Positions 1 to 4,901 of a stretch of DNA of 6,499 bases are shown in pieces; positions within the stretch are counted from its first letter, which is position 1; every line of letters begins with the position of its first letter. Source of the DNA: Christensenella sp. UBA5399. GTDB lineage: Bacteria > Bacillota > Clostridia > Christensenellales > Christensenellaceae. Made by a program: the position numbers and the translations under genes. Below the pieces are notes generated by a model. That model saw nothing but the letters and a program-made list of their open reading frames with translations, did not search any database and was not told the origin of the DNA. The DNA lies in contig DHOD01000090.1 of assembly GCA_002407725.1 (NCBI GenBank), forward strand, positions 7,472-13,970. The letters run 5' to 3'.

Positions 1-52
1 AGCGTGTGTAGGGGAAACTCTACCAGGAGTTCGAATCTCCTTCTCTCCGCCA
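1..52 (+). tRNA. tRNA-Ser, 3' part (truncated by window edge)
   Basis: The 3' half of a class II tRNA is visible. A long variable arm pairs 8-11 with 20-23, the T stem is 25-29 with 37-41 around the loop TTCGAAT, the acceptor 3' strand is 42-48 (TCTCTCC), the discriminator is G at 49 and the CCA at 50-52 is encoded. A long variable arm with discriminator G is typical of serine tRNAs. The anticodon lies outside the window, so the codon set read is unknown. The SRP RNA starts only about 8 nt after the CCA, an order (tRNA-Ser before the SRP RNA) also seen in Bacillus subtilis and relatives, which suggests co-transcription and processing. Confidence 0.88.
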
Positions 53-60
53 TATAATCT

Positions 61-325
61 TTGCCGTGCTAGACGGGGAGTTAGCGGTGCCCTGTAACCC
101 GCAAGCCGCTATAGCGGGGTCGATGCCGCGCCCAGGGCCGTGTTTGTAAGGCATGGAGCGGATATGGGAGCGTTGACGGATGGGTCCTGTGCAATGTGGC
201 GCTGTGAACCCTGTCAGGTCCTGACGGAAGCAGCAGTAAGCGGTCAGCCGCGTGTGCCGCAGGTTCACCTGTCCCGAGCCACCCGTCCGAATCCCTCTTG
301 TAAATTCCGGTTCGAAGCGCGGTGT
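61..325 (+). ncRNA. ffs: Signal recognition particle RNA, large Gram-positive type with Alu domain
   Basis: This is the RNA scaffold of the signal recognition particle, which binds Ffh and targets nascent membrane and secreted proteins to FtsY and SecYEG. The Alu part (about 63-125) closely resembles the B. subtilis scRNA, with the block GGGGAG, TAGCGGTGCCCTGTA and a following C/G-rich stem. Helix 1 can form between 63-69 (GCCGTGC) and 317-323 (GCGCGGT), with two G-U pairs. The Ffh-binding helix 8 is at about 211-240: GTCAGGTCC, loop TGAC (222-225), GGAAGCAGCAG. The length of about 265 nt fits the large bacterial form. The apical loop is UGAC rather than the usual GGAA. The 3' end is inferred from helix 1; a run of seven T at 332-338 follows and probably ends transcription. 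The 5' end is uncertain by a few bases. Confidence 0.95.
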
Positions 326-338
326 ATGGTATTTTTTT
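317..338 (+). terminator. Probable 3' end / U-run of the SRP RNA
   Basis: Seven T (332-338) follow the closing strand of SRP helix 1 (317-323). No separate GC-rich terminator hairpin is visible, so termination would depend on the SRP RNA structure itself or be incomplete, letting some transcripts continue into the cupin gene that begins 37 nt later. Confidence 0.45.
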
Positions 339-374
339 GTTTGACCGGCCACTCCATTGTTTTTTGGGAAATGC

Positions 375-845
375 ATGAACCCACAACAAATCATCCAAAA
401 ACTGCATATGTTCCCGATACCGGAAGGCGGTATGTGCGCCGAAAACCTGCGCGCCGCGAATTTTATCGATACGCCGCACGGCAAGCGCCACCGGTGGACT
501 TCCATTTATTATATGCTGCAGCAAGGCGAACGTTCCTGCTTTCACCGGCTGCGGGCCGACGAGCTGTGGGCACATCACATGGGCAGCGCATTCACCATCT
601 ACAGGATTGAGGGCGGCATGCTGCATGCGCACCGGCTGGGCAATGACCTTTTGAGCGACGAACTGCCGCAGGTGCTCGTGCCCGCGGGTACGGTCTTTGC
701 CGCTACCGTGGATGGCCCATGGGGTCTTTGCGGTTGTGTATCGTCACCCAGCTTTCACGATGACGACCTTACCCTCCTCACCCGGAGTGATTTGGGCGAG
801 GTGCAGGGCGACAATACATTGATCGACTTCCTGTGCCACCCATAA
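375..845 (+). CDS. Cupin superfamily protein, DUF985 type
   Basis: The protein has 156 residues and matches the DUF985 / cupin_5 pattern from end to end: the N-terminal helix and PxPEGG at residues 14-19, TSIYYML at 42-48, then GERSCFHRL (51-59) and ADELWAHHMG (61-70), which supply conserved His and Glu positions of the barrel, the LGNDLLSDELPQVLVPAGTVFAA strand pair at 88-110, and a GCVSSPSFHDDDLTLL tail at 120-135. Members are small cytoplasmic single-domain cupins. Their substrate is not established, so no reaction is given. The ATG at 375 is preferred over the in-frame TTG at 357 because family members start just before the conserved helix; the upstream GGGAA is a weak ribosome site. The gene lies 37 nt behind the SRP RNA U-run and no convincing promoter was found, so read-through is possible. 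It converges on mgtE, 44 nt away, with no clear terminator between them. Confidence 0.88.
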   Translation: MNPQQIIQKLHMFPIPEGGMCAENLRAANFIDTPHGKRHRWTSIYYMLQQGERSCFHRLRADELWAHHMGSAFTIYRIEGGMLHAHRLGNDLLSDELPQVLVPAGTVFAATVDGPWGLCGCVSSPSFHDDDLTLLTRSDLGEVQGDNTLIDFLCHP

Positions 846-889
846 TCAAATCTTCATTATTGTATATATGATATCCTGTATGACATTTT

Positions 890-2221
890 TTAAATATGCA
901 ATATCGCACTTGCCAGCAAGAAGTAGAATGCCAGTGACGCCGCGTCCACGATTGTCGTAATGACGGGCGACGCCATCACGGCCGGGTCGGCCCCCAACCG
1001 CTTTGCAACAATCGGCAGCAGGCACCCCACCATTTTCGCGAGCACCACCGTCGTGTACAGCGCCAGTGAAACGGTCAGCGCCATCAACTGTGTGCCGCCG
1101 GTAATGACGATACGCAAATAGTTGACCACAACCAGCACTGCGCCACACAACACCGCCACGCGGATCTCCTTCCACAGTACGCGCCCCGCGTCACGCGGAG
1201 CAATTTCCTCCAGCGCCATACCACGGATAATCAGCGTCGAGCTCTGCGAGCCCGCATTGCCGCCTGTATCCATCAGCATGGGGATAAACGCCACCAGCGC
1301 AGGTACTGCCGCCAATGCATCCTCAAATCCCGCTATAATTGCACCTGTCGCCGTTGCGGAGAGCATCAGTAAAAGCAACCATAATATCCTGTTTTTCGTC
1401 AACCGGAAGACGCTTGTTTTCAGATAAGGTGTTTCGCTGGGCGACATTGCCGCCATGATCTCAAAGTCCTCCGTCGCCTCTTCCTCCTGCACATCAAACG
1501 CATCATCCACCGTCACGATGCCCACCAGGCGGTCTTCCTCGTCCACGACCGGCAGCGCGATAAAGTCGTATTTCCGGAATTTTGCCATCAGCGATTCCTG
1601 ATCCTCCAACGTATGTGCAAATATCATATCCGTTTCCATCATATCGCCGATTTTTGCATCAAAATCCGCCAGCAACATCGCCCGCACCGTCACGATGCCC
1701 AGCAACCTGCGGTCTTCCGCAATCACATAACAGGTGTAGATCGTCTCTTTGTCCACGCCTGTCTCGCGGATGTGTGCAAACGCCTCACGCACCGTCATCT
1801 CCGTTTTGAGCTCTACAAATTCGATGGTCATGATGCTGCCCACCGAATCATCAGGATATTGCAAAAACTGGTTGATTGTTTCGCGTTTGCCGGCAGGCAC
1901 ATTTGCCAGTATGCGCGTCACCACGCCCGCGGGCATTTCTTCAATCACGTCCACCGCGTCGTCGACAAACAGGCCATCCATCAGCGCGCCCACCTCGGCG
2001 TCGGTGATGGAGCGGATGATCTGCCTGCGCGTATCGCGGTCAAGGTGCGCAAAAACCTCCGCCGCCTTGTCCTTGCCCAGCATGCGGAACACCTTGACGG
2101 CAACCTGCTCGTTCAGTTCTGTCAATTGTTCCGCAATGTCCGCGACGTTCATACGGCCAAGCAGCTCTGCAAGCGCCTTTACGTCATGCGCCTCATACAG
2201 CGCTATTATTTTATTATTCAT
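890..2221 (-). CDS. mgtE: Magnesium transporter MgtE
   Basis: MgtE is a dimeric, Mg2+-gated Mg2+ channel of the cytoplasmic membrane. The 443-residue product has the full family layout: an N-terminal acidic superhelical domain (about 1-130), a CBS pair (about 131-190 and 195-250), a connecting helix, and a five-helix membrane domain (about 277-443). The signature PMLMDTGGNAGSQSSTLIIRG is at 314-334, and the conserved pore-side aspartate lies in ADPAVMASP (411-419). Many acidic residues in the N and CBS domains (for example VDEEDR, VQEEEATED) fit Mg2+ sensing. The start at 2221 is set by GGAGG at 2234-2230, 8 nt upstream; longer in-frame starts lack such a site and would run into the leader terminator. 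The promoter and a long leader lie upstream on the minus strand. No key residue appears to be missing. Confidence 0.96.
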   Translation of the reverse strand: MNNKIIALYEAHDVKALAELLGRMNVADIAEQLTELNEQVAVKVFRMLGKDKAAEVFAHLDRDTRRQIIRSITDAEVGALMDGLFVDDAVDVIEEMPAGVVTRILANVPAGKRETINQFLQYPDDSVGSIMTIEFVELKTEMTVREAFAHIRETGVDKETIYTCYVIAEDRRLLGIVTVRAMLLADFDAKIGDMMETDMIFAHTLEDQESLMAKFRKYDFIALPVVDEEDRLVGIVTVDDAFDVQEEEATEDFEIMAAMSPSETPYLKTSVFRLTKNRILWLLLLMLSATATGAIIAGFEDALAAVPALVAFIPMLMDTGGNAGSQSSTLIIRGMALEEIAPRDAGRVLWKEIRVAVLCGAVLVVVNYLRIVITGGTQLMALTVSLALYTTVVLAKMVGCLLPIVAKRLGADPAVMASPVITTIVDAASLAFYFLLASAILHI

Positions 2222-2263
2222 TTCAGTTTCCTCCATTTCCATGTGCAACGGAAAGAAGGATAT

Positions 2264-2287
2264 AAAAAAAACGCACCCATGGCGCGT
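2264..2287 (-). terminator. Intrinsic terminator inside the mgtE leader (attenuator)
   Basis: On the minus strand, 2287-2281 (ACGCGCC) pairs with 2277-2271 (GGTGCGT), 7 bp with one G-U, around a 3-nt loop, and the transcript continues into a run of U (2271-2264). It lies after the mgtE promoter and upstream ORF and 30 nt before the mgtE ribosome binding site. It would therefore stop transcription before mgtE unless its 5' arm is captured elsewhere. The 5' arm is also the 3' arm of the competing hairpin at 2340-2282. Confidence 0.75.
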
Positions 2288-2340
2288 CCCATCGGTCGGA
2301 TATGTCTCCGTTAAAAAAGAACCACCCCGAACGAACGCGC
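2282..2340 (-). promoter_or_regulatory. Antiterminator-like hairpin in the mgtE leader
   Basis: On the minus strand, 2340-2333 (GCGCGTTC) pairs with 2289-2282 (GGACGCGC), 8 bp with one G-U. After a 2x2 internal loop, 2330-2327 (TCGG) pairs with 2295-2292 (CCGA), 4 bp. The loop holds the stop codon of the upstream ORF and a small CGGA/TCCG hairpin (2310-2297). Six of the seven bases of the terminator 5' arm are used here, so the two structures exclude each other. The 5' arm lies in codons 20-24 of the upstream ORF, so a ribosome there would block it. The pairing is read from the sequence; the regulatory role is inferred. Confidence 0.6.
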
Positions 2341-2397
2341 AATCCATCTTTCCGCTATGCAGTTTTCTTTTACACGACTTCGTGGATGGTCGTCCAT
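2311..2397 (-). CDS. mgtE leader ORF, 28 residues (candidate Mg2+-sensing leader peptide)
   Basis: A 28-codon ORF begins about 30 nt downstream of the predicted transcription start. It has a ribosome binding site (AAAGGAG at 2414-2408, 10 nt before the ATG). The peptide starts MDDHPRSRVK and ends SFGVVLF. Two aspartates followed by His-Pro directly after the start methionine resemble the acid/proline-rich N-termini known to destabilise the translating ribosome when Mg2+ is low, as in the enterobacterial MgtL leader (which starts MEPDPTP). There is no hydrophobic segment long enough for a membrane or signal function, so a regulatory ORF is more likely than a functional protein. The frame is open further upstream to 2496, but that would start before the promoter. 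No homologue is recognised. Confidence 0.55.
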   Translation of the reverse strand: MDDHPRSRVKENCIAERWIARSFGVVLF

Positions 2398-2433
2398 ACG
2401 GTTGTAGCTCCTTTCCATTGAATCTATAATATT

Positions 2434-2462
2434 ACTGTAACATGAAGCAAATATCCGGTCAA
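2434..2462 (-). promoter_or_regulatory. Promoter of mgtE (sigma-A type)
   Basis: On the minus strand, TTGACC (2462-2457) and TACAGT (2439-2434) are separated by 17 bp. This predicts a start near 2427, a leader of about 205 nt and the leader ORF ATG about 30 nt in. A 6-bp inverted repeat, AACCGC (2461-2466) and GCGGTT (2486-2491), overlaps the -35 box and lies between mgtE and the divergent GNAT gene. Confidence 0.65.
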
Positions 2463-2526
2463 CCGCCGTTTCGCCACCTGCAATAGCGGTTATCAATGTT
2501 GTATCATAATCTCAGGGGGGAAACCA

Positions 2527-2802
2527 ATGATACTGGAAAACGATGCCGGCGGCATTGTCGCCAAGGATAGCAACGGCGCCGTAATAGGGGAAATCATTTT
2601 TTTTATGACGTCAGAAGGCGTTTATAAAATCAAGCGCACGTATGTCGACCCGGCGCAGCGCGGCAAGGGCCTTGCGTCCCAGCTGATGGCGGCTGCCGTC
2701 AAAAAAATCGCCGCCGAAGGCGGCAAAATCATTCCCGCGTGCTCGTACGCCGAGGACTGGATATCCCGGCATGCGGAATATTCCGATATGATTGCCAAAT
2801 AG
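2527..2802 (+). CDS. Small GNAT-fold acetyltransferase, YjdJ / Acetyltransf_CG type
   Basis: The 91-residue protein is a compact GNAT-type domain. Residues 34-52 (KIKRTYVDPAQRGKGLAS) hold the acetyl-CoA pyrophosphate-binding motif QRGKGLA (44-50), followed by the helix QLMAAAVKKIAAEGGK and the family-typical end IIPACSYAEDWISRHAEY (68-85). This minimal domain, about 90 residues rather than 140-170, is characteristic of the YjdJ-like subgroup, whose substrates are generally unknown. The protein should be cytoplasmic. The start is fixed by AGGGGGG (2514-2520), 6 nt before the ATG. The gene is divergent from mgtE; a CATAAT at 2505-2510 could be a -10 box but has no good -35. No terminator is evident after the stop. 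Confidence 0.9.
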   Translation: MILENDAGGIVAKDSNGAVIGEIIFFMTSEGVYKIKRTYVDPAQRGKGLASQLMAAAVKKIAAEGGKIIPACSYAEDWISRHAEYSDMIAK

Positions 2803-2863
2803 CGTTTAGGCAGATTCGTACAGCTACACAAAAATATATTTTAATCGATAATTGGCAGCAGGC

Positions 2864-2893
2864 TTCACACAATGCCCCGCGCCGTGGTATAAT
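2864..2893 (+). promoter_or_regulatory. Near-consensus promoter for the 65-residue small protein
   Basis: TTCACA (2864-2869) and a perfect TATAAT (2888-2893) are separated by 18 bp. The predicted start near 2900 gives a short leader holding AAAGGTG (2907-2913) and then the ATG at 2923. Confidence 0.75.
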
Positions 2894-2922
2894 GACCACA
2901 AAAACGAAAGGTGTTTGGAACA

Positions 2923-3120
2923 ATGTCAAAAGCTTTTGAAAACCGCGAAATGACAAAAGAGCAAATGGTGCACGACCTGACGCTCGAAGTGGTGCGCACA
3001 GGCATCGCCAGCTTTCAGCAGGGCAACGATTTCCAGGTCTCCGATGTGGATATCGCACGTTATGCAGTCACCATATACGACGAATGCTATCCCAGAATCA
3101 TGGAGTTTATTGACCAGTAA
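2923..3120 (+). CDS. Small acidic protein of unknown function, 65 residues
   Basis: The protein begins MSKAFENREM and is not recognised. It is soluble, with no signal peptide, membrane segment, cysteine pair or metal motif. The sequence suggests a mainly helical fold: a charged N-terminal helix (about 8-27, EMTKEQMVHDLTLEVVRTGI), a linker QQGNDFQVS, then a second helix (about 43-63) with an acidic, aromatic face (VDIARYAVTIYDECYPRIMEFI). The ATG at 2923 follows AAAGGTG by 9 nt; an in-frame GTG at 2911 overlaps that site and is rejected. The gene has its own strong promoter (2864-2893) and two close terminators downstream, so it is very likely expressed alone. A well-expressed single-gene unit of this size fits a small regulatory or adaptor protein, but this is inference. 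Confidence 0.8.
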   Translation: MSKAFENREMTKEQMVHDLTLEVVRTGIASFQQGNDFQVSDVDIARYAVTIYDECYPRIMEFIDQ

Positions 3121-3153
3121 CCCCCGGCAGCATGCGCCGGACATACGGCAGCC

Positions 3154-3189
3154 AAAACCGCAGGTAAGCCTTGTGCGGTTTTTGTTTTT
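3154..3189 (+). terminator. Terminator 1 after the 65-residue protein gene
   Basis: AAAACCGCA (3154-3162) pairs perfectly with TGCGGTTTT (3174-3182) around an 11-nt loop. The T-rich tract continues to 3189, interrupted by one G. Confidence 0.85.
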
Positions 3190-3212
3190 CGTTTGCAGAA
3201 GCGCAAAAAAAC

Positions 3213-3246
3213 AAAGCCCCGGATCCCAATTTACCGGGGCTTTTAA
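3213..3246. terminator. Terminator 2, GC-rich and possibly bidirectional
   Basis: AAAGCCCCGG (3213-3222) pairs perfectly with CCGGGGCTTT (3234-3243) around an 11-nt loop and is followed by T. An A-run at 3205-3211 on the other side would give a U-run for minus-strand transcription. It backs up terminator 1 only 30 nt upstream. Confidence 0.85.
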
Positions 3247-3256
3247 AAATAATCCA

Positions 3257-3313
3257 TTGGCTTACCCTCCTGCCAAGTTCTATATATGTGAACGCGGGAA
3301 CCGCGTTTTTTTT
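3257..3313 (+). ncRNA. Candidate small RNA: hairpin with an anti-Shine-Dalgarno loop plus terminator
   Basis: TTGGC (3257-3261) pairs with GCCAA (3272-3276), exposing the 10-nt loop TTACCCTCCT, which is complementary to ribosome binding sites. A terminator follows: AACGCGG (3291-3297) with CCGCGTT (3301-3307), loop GAA, then T through 3313. A third terminator behind two strong ones, with no ORF between, suggests a short transcript or a processed 3'-UTR RNA. No promoter is evident directly upstream, so the call is tentative. Confidence 0.3.
3291..3313 (+). terminator. Terminator 3, with no ORF in front
   Basis: A perfect 7-bp stem (3291-3297 with 3301-3307) closes a GAA loop and runs directly into a T-tract (3306-3313). 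It is a textbook intrinsic terminator on the plus strand. Confidence 0.8.
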
Positions 3314-3316
3314 GGA

Positions 3317-3404
3317 CTGCCGCCTGCCATTGATTGGGTATTCGCTACTTGAATGGCAGTGGCAGAATTTGTATGACTTAACGATACCAATAGATTGTTA
3401 AGTC
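3317..3404. repeat. Two tandem long inverted repeats in a gene-free stretch
   Basis: The first is CTGCC + CTGCCATT (3317-3321, 3324-3331) pairing with AATGGCAG + GGCAG (3352-3359, 3361-3365), 13 bp with one small internal loop. The second is GACTTAAC (3375-3382) with GTTAAGTC (3397-3404), a perfect 8 bp around 14 nt. Neither is followed by a T-run. They could be a transcribed structured RNA, protein-binding sites or a small non-autonomous repeat. From 3405 to about 3520 there is nothing further I can name. Confidence 0.4.
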
Positions 3405-3521
3405 AGTATGAAGTAAATTTGAATAAACTGTAAACATGGGTAGCTTCGCCATCCGCTGCAGGTAAATTATGCAGTACCAATGCACCCGTGCGCCGGGTAG
3501 ATTTTTTCCCATATTGCGTGG

Positions 3522-3654
3522 TACAATATCAATGCGCGTCCTTTCCCTAATGCGGGGTTACAGGGGGATACTACCAAACGCCAACAGACAAATTTTTGTT
3601 GGCGGTTCGTATTGAACGGCTTGCGCGCACGTAAAAAACATACAATGTTTTTTA
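3522..3654 (+). promoter_or_regulatory. Putative extended -10 promoter and structured leader of the Rnf/Nqr-like gene
   Basis: TGGTACAAT (3519-3527) reads as an extended -10 box, with no good -35. The RNA from about 3533 could fold as follows: TGCGCG (3533-3538) closes with CGCGCA (3624-3629), with a perfect 8-bp hairpin CGCCAACA/TGTTGGCG (3579-3586, 3597-3604) inside. Next comes a perfect 10-bp A/T hairpin, TAAAAAACAT/ATGTTTTTTA (3632-3641, 3645-3654), ending 14 nt before the ribosome binding site. The last hairpin could act as a weak terminator or affect translation. No known riboswitch class is recognised. Confidence 0.35.
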
Positions 3655-3682
3655 TCGCGGAATAGTATAAGGAAGATATCAA

Positions 3683-4240
3683 ATGGAACTGAAAATTTTT
3701 ATCAATATATTGATCCTGCTTCTGGCAGCGCTGATGGTTGGCTCGCGCGCGGGCGTCAAGCGTGACGCCATCGCACCCATACAAGTGGTACGAGAGGCTT
3801 TTTTTGCAGGGCTTGTATCTGTCCTCACGGGCTGCGCGGCCTTTATCATCAGCACGTTTGCCATATTGCCCGCGCTTACACAGCCCACGCTGTTGCTGCT
3901 CTTCCTCATCGCGCTATGTATGCCGGCCGCATGGGTCTTCTGCATCGTGTGGCGGAAGGCCTCCCCCGCATCGTATGCCGACCGCCTTGCGCCTGTTTTC
4001 AAAACGTTTCTCTGCGGCGCGCTGCTTGCGCTTTCGCCCTGGATGGCGGGCGACCCTCTTTCCGGCGGATACTTTGCTTTTGTATGCGTTATTTTCGCCG
4101 CGGCGTCTCCCCTGTTTTCCATTATACTCGAGCGCCTGCGCATGTCGGATTTTGGCGATGGGCTTGTCTTTGCCATACCCATCGCGGTCGCGGTAGGACT
4201 TGCCGTGGCACTGTCGTTTGTTGCCCCAATGGTGCTGTAA
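3683..4240 (+). CDS. Divergent, stand-alone Rnf/Nqr-family (RnfA/RnfE/NqrD/NqrE-like) membrane protein
   Basis: The 185-residue integral membrane protein has about six hydrophobic segments, roughly 4-20, 38-62, 69-89, 107-120, 130-150 and 161-184. From memory, it lines up with RnfA-type subunits in length (about 190) and in landmarks: the loop after helix 3, WRKASPASY (90-98), corresponds to RKTSPxLY; residues 104-116 (PVFKTFLCGALLA) to the P-L-I-T-x-N-C-A segment; and LERLRMSDFGDGL (149-161) to the xREKxxxxDVPxGL loop. In Rnf and Na+-NQR these paired subunits hold a shared [2Fe-2S] cluster through two cysteines each. Here Cys111 fits the second ligand, but no cysteine is present near residue 25 where the first is expected. 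No other rnf or nqr gene is in the window. The start is supported by AAGGA (3669-3673), 9 nt before the ATG. It could instead be an unrelated six-helix protein; the family call rests on motif order. Confidence 0.5.
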   Translation: MELKIFINILILLLAALMVGSRAGVKRDAIAPIQVVREAFFAGLVSVLTGCAAFIISTFAILPALTQPTLLLLFLIALCMPAAWVFCIVWRKASPASYADRLAPVFKTFLCGALLALSPWMAGDPLSGGYFAFVCVIFAAASPLFSIILERLRMSDFGDGLVFAIPIAVAVGLAVALSFVAPMVL

Positions 4241-4318
4241 AATCTGTGGTTTTTTAAAAAGAACATTTGTATGATAGATGCGCATTCGCAAAATATCGGA
4301 AACATACGCAACAAAAAA

Positions 4319-4345
4319 GGGCCGCTTAGCGGCCCTTGCTTTTTT
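4319..4345. terminator. Bidirectional terminator between the Rnf/Nqr-like gene and hpf
   Basis: GGGCCGC (4319-4325) pairs perfectly with GCGGCCC (4329-4335) around TTA. A T-rich tail (4336-4345) serves the plus strand, and an A-run (4313-4318) gives six U for the minus strand. It starts directly behind the hpf stop codon, whose TAA lies within the plus-strand T-tail. It ends the convergent upstream gene 80 nt after its stop. Confidence 0.92.
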
Positions 4346-4877
4346 ACATCGGCTCAATCAGCCCGTAATTTCCGTCGGCACGGCGATACAACACATTCAC
4401 CTCGTTGTCGTGCACATTGCGGAACACAAAGAAGCTGTGCCCCAAAAGCTCCATCTGCATGACTGCGTCATCGATATCCATCGGCCGCGCCACAAACTTT
4501 TTGCTGCGCACAACCTGCGGGCCCTCGTCCGCGTCGGCGGTATGCTCGTAATAATCATACACCGTGTCCTCGTTAAACGCGTTGTCCCTGAGCTTTTTCT
4601 CCAGCTTGGTGCGGTGCTTGCGCATTTGCCGCTCCAGCTTTTTCAGTACGACGTCAATGGAAGAATACATATCCCCGGTCGCTTCCTCGCCCCGCAACAC
4701 GATGCCGTCAAACACCACCGTCACTTCGGCAATATGCCTGGACTTCTCAATAGAGAGCGTCACATGCATCTCTGTTCCCGGTTTAAAGTAGTGATCCAGT
4801 TTTTCCGCCTTCTTTTCCACAACGTCGCGGAGGTAGTCTGAAATCTCGATGTTTTTCCCTGCAATAATAACCTTCAT
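4344..4877 (-). CDS. hpf: Ribosome hibernation-promoting factor, long form
   Basis: Long HPF binds the 30S decoding region and dimerises 70S ribosomes into inactive 100S particles in resting cells. The 177-residue product has both parts: the S30AE domain (about 1-97; MKVIIAGKNIEISDYL, then the basic helix LKKLERQMRKHRTKLEKKLR), a variable acidic linker (about 98-120), and the C-terminal dimerisation domain (121-177) with VVRSKKFVARPMDIDDA, QMELLGHSFFVFRN and NVLYRRADGNYGLIEP, all at family consensus. Length is normal. The start at 4877 is set by GGAG (4890-4887), 9 nt upstream; longer in-frame starts would run into the promoter and the RNA upstream. A TATAAT at 4907-4902 lies close by, and a structured RNA precedes it on the same strand. 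Nothing looks damaged. Confidence 0.96.
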   Translation of the reverse strand: MKVIIAGKNIEISDYLRDVVEKKAEKLDHYFKPGTEMHVTLSIEKSRHIAEVTVVFDGIVLRGEEATGDMYSSIDVVLKKLERQMRKHRTKLEKKLRDNAFNEDTVYDYYEHTADADEGPQVVRSKKFVARPMDIDDAVMQMELLGHSFFVFRNVHDNEVNVLYRRADGNYGLIEPM

Positions 4878-4901
4878 CAAGCTCAACTCCATTCTATTTA
4901 T

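Noticed and set aside
357..374. TTG start adding six residues to the cupin protein
   Set aside because: The family begins near the ATG at 375, and the extra residues MFFGKC come from the T-rich tail region of the SRP RNA gene.
846..889. Terminator between the convergent cupin gene and mgtE
   Set aside because: A T-run at 885-891 exists, but I could not build a convincing stem before it on either strand.
1613..2314. 233-codon plus-strand ORF opposite mgtE
   Set aside because: Antisense shadow of the conserved MgtE N-terminal and CBS domains, without a ribosome site or recognisable domain.
2222..2430. M-box (Mg2+) riboswitch in the mgtE leader
   Set aside because: The conserved M-box start (GTTAGGTGAGGCTCC-like) and its long paired core are not visible; a short ORF with competing hairpins explains the leader better. 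A covariance search would settle it.
2311..2496. 61-residue version of the mgtE leader ORF
   Set aside because: Its ATG at 2496 lies upstream of the promoter boxes and has no ribosome site; only the 28-codon form starting at 2397 does.
3530..3680. Cyclic di-GMP (GEMM) riboswitch, suggested by GCGGGGTTAC
   Set aside because: The resemblance is a short stretch only; the GCACAGGGCAAACC core of the class is absent.
3467..3784. 105-codon minus-strand ORF
   Set aside because: No ribosome site or known motif, overlaps the start of the Rnf/Nqr-like gene and crosses several hairpins.
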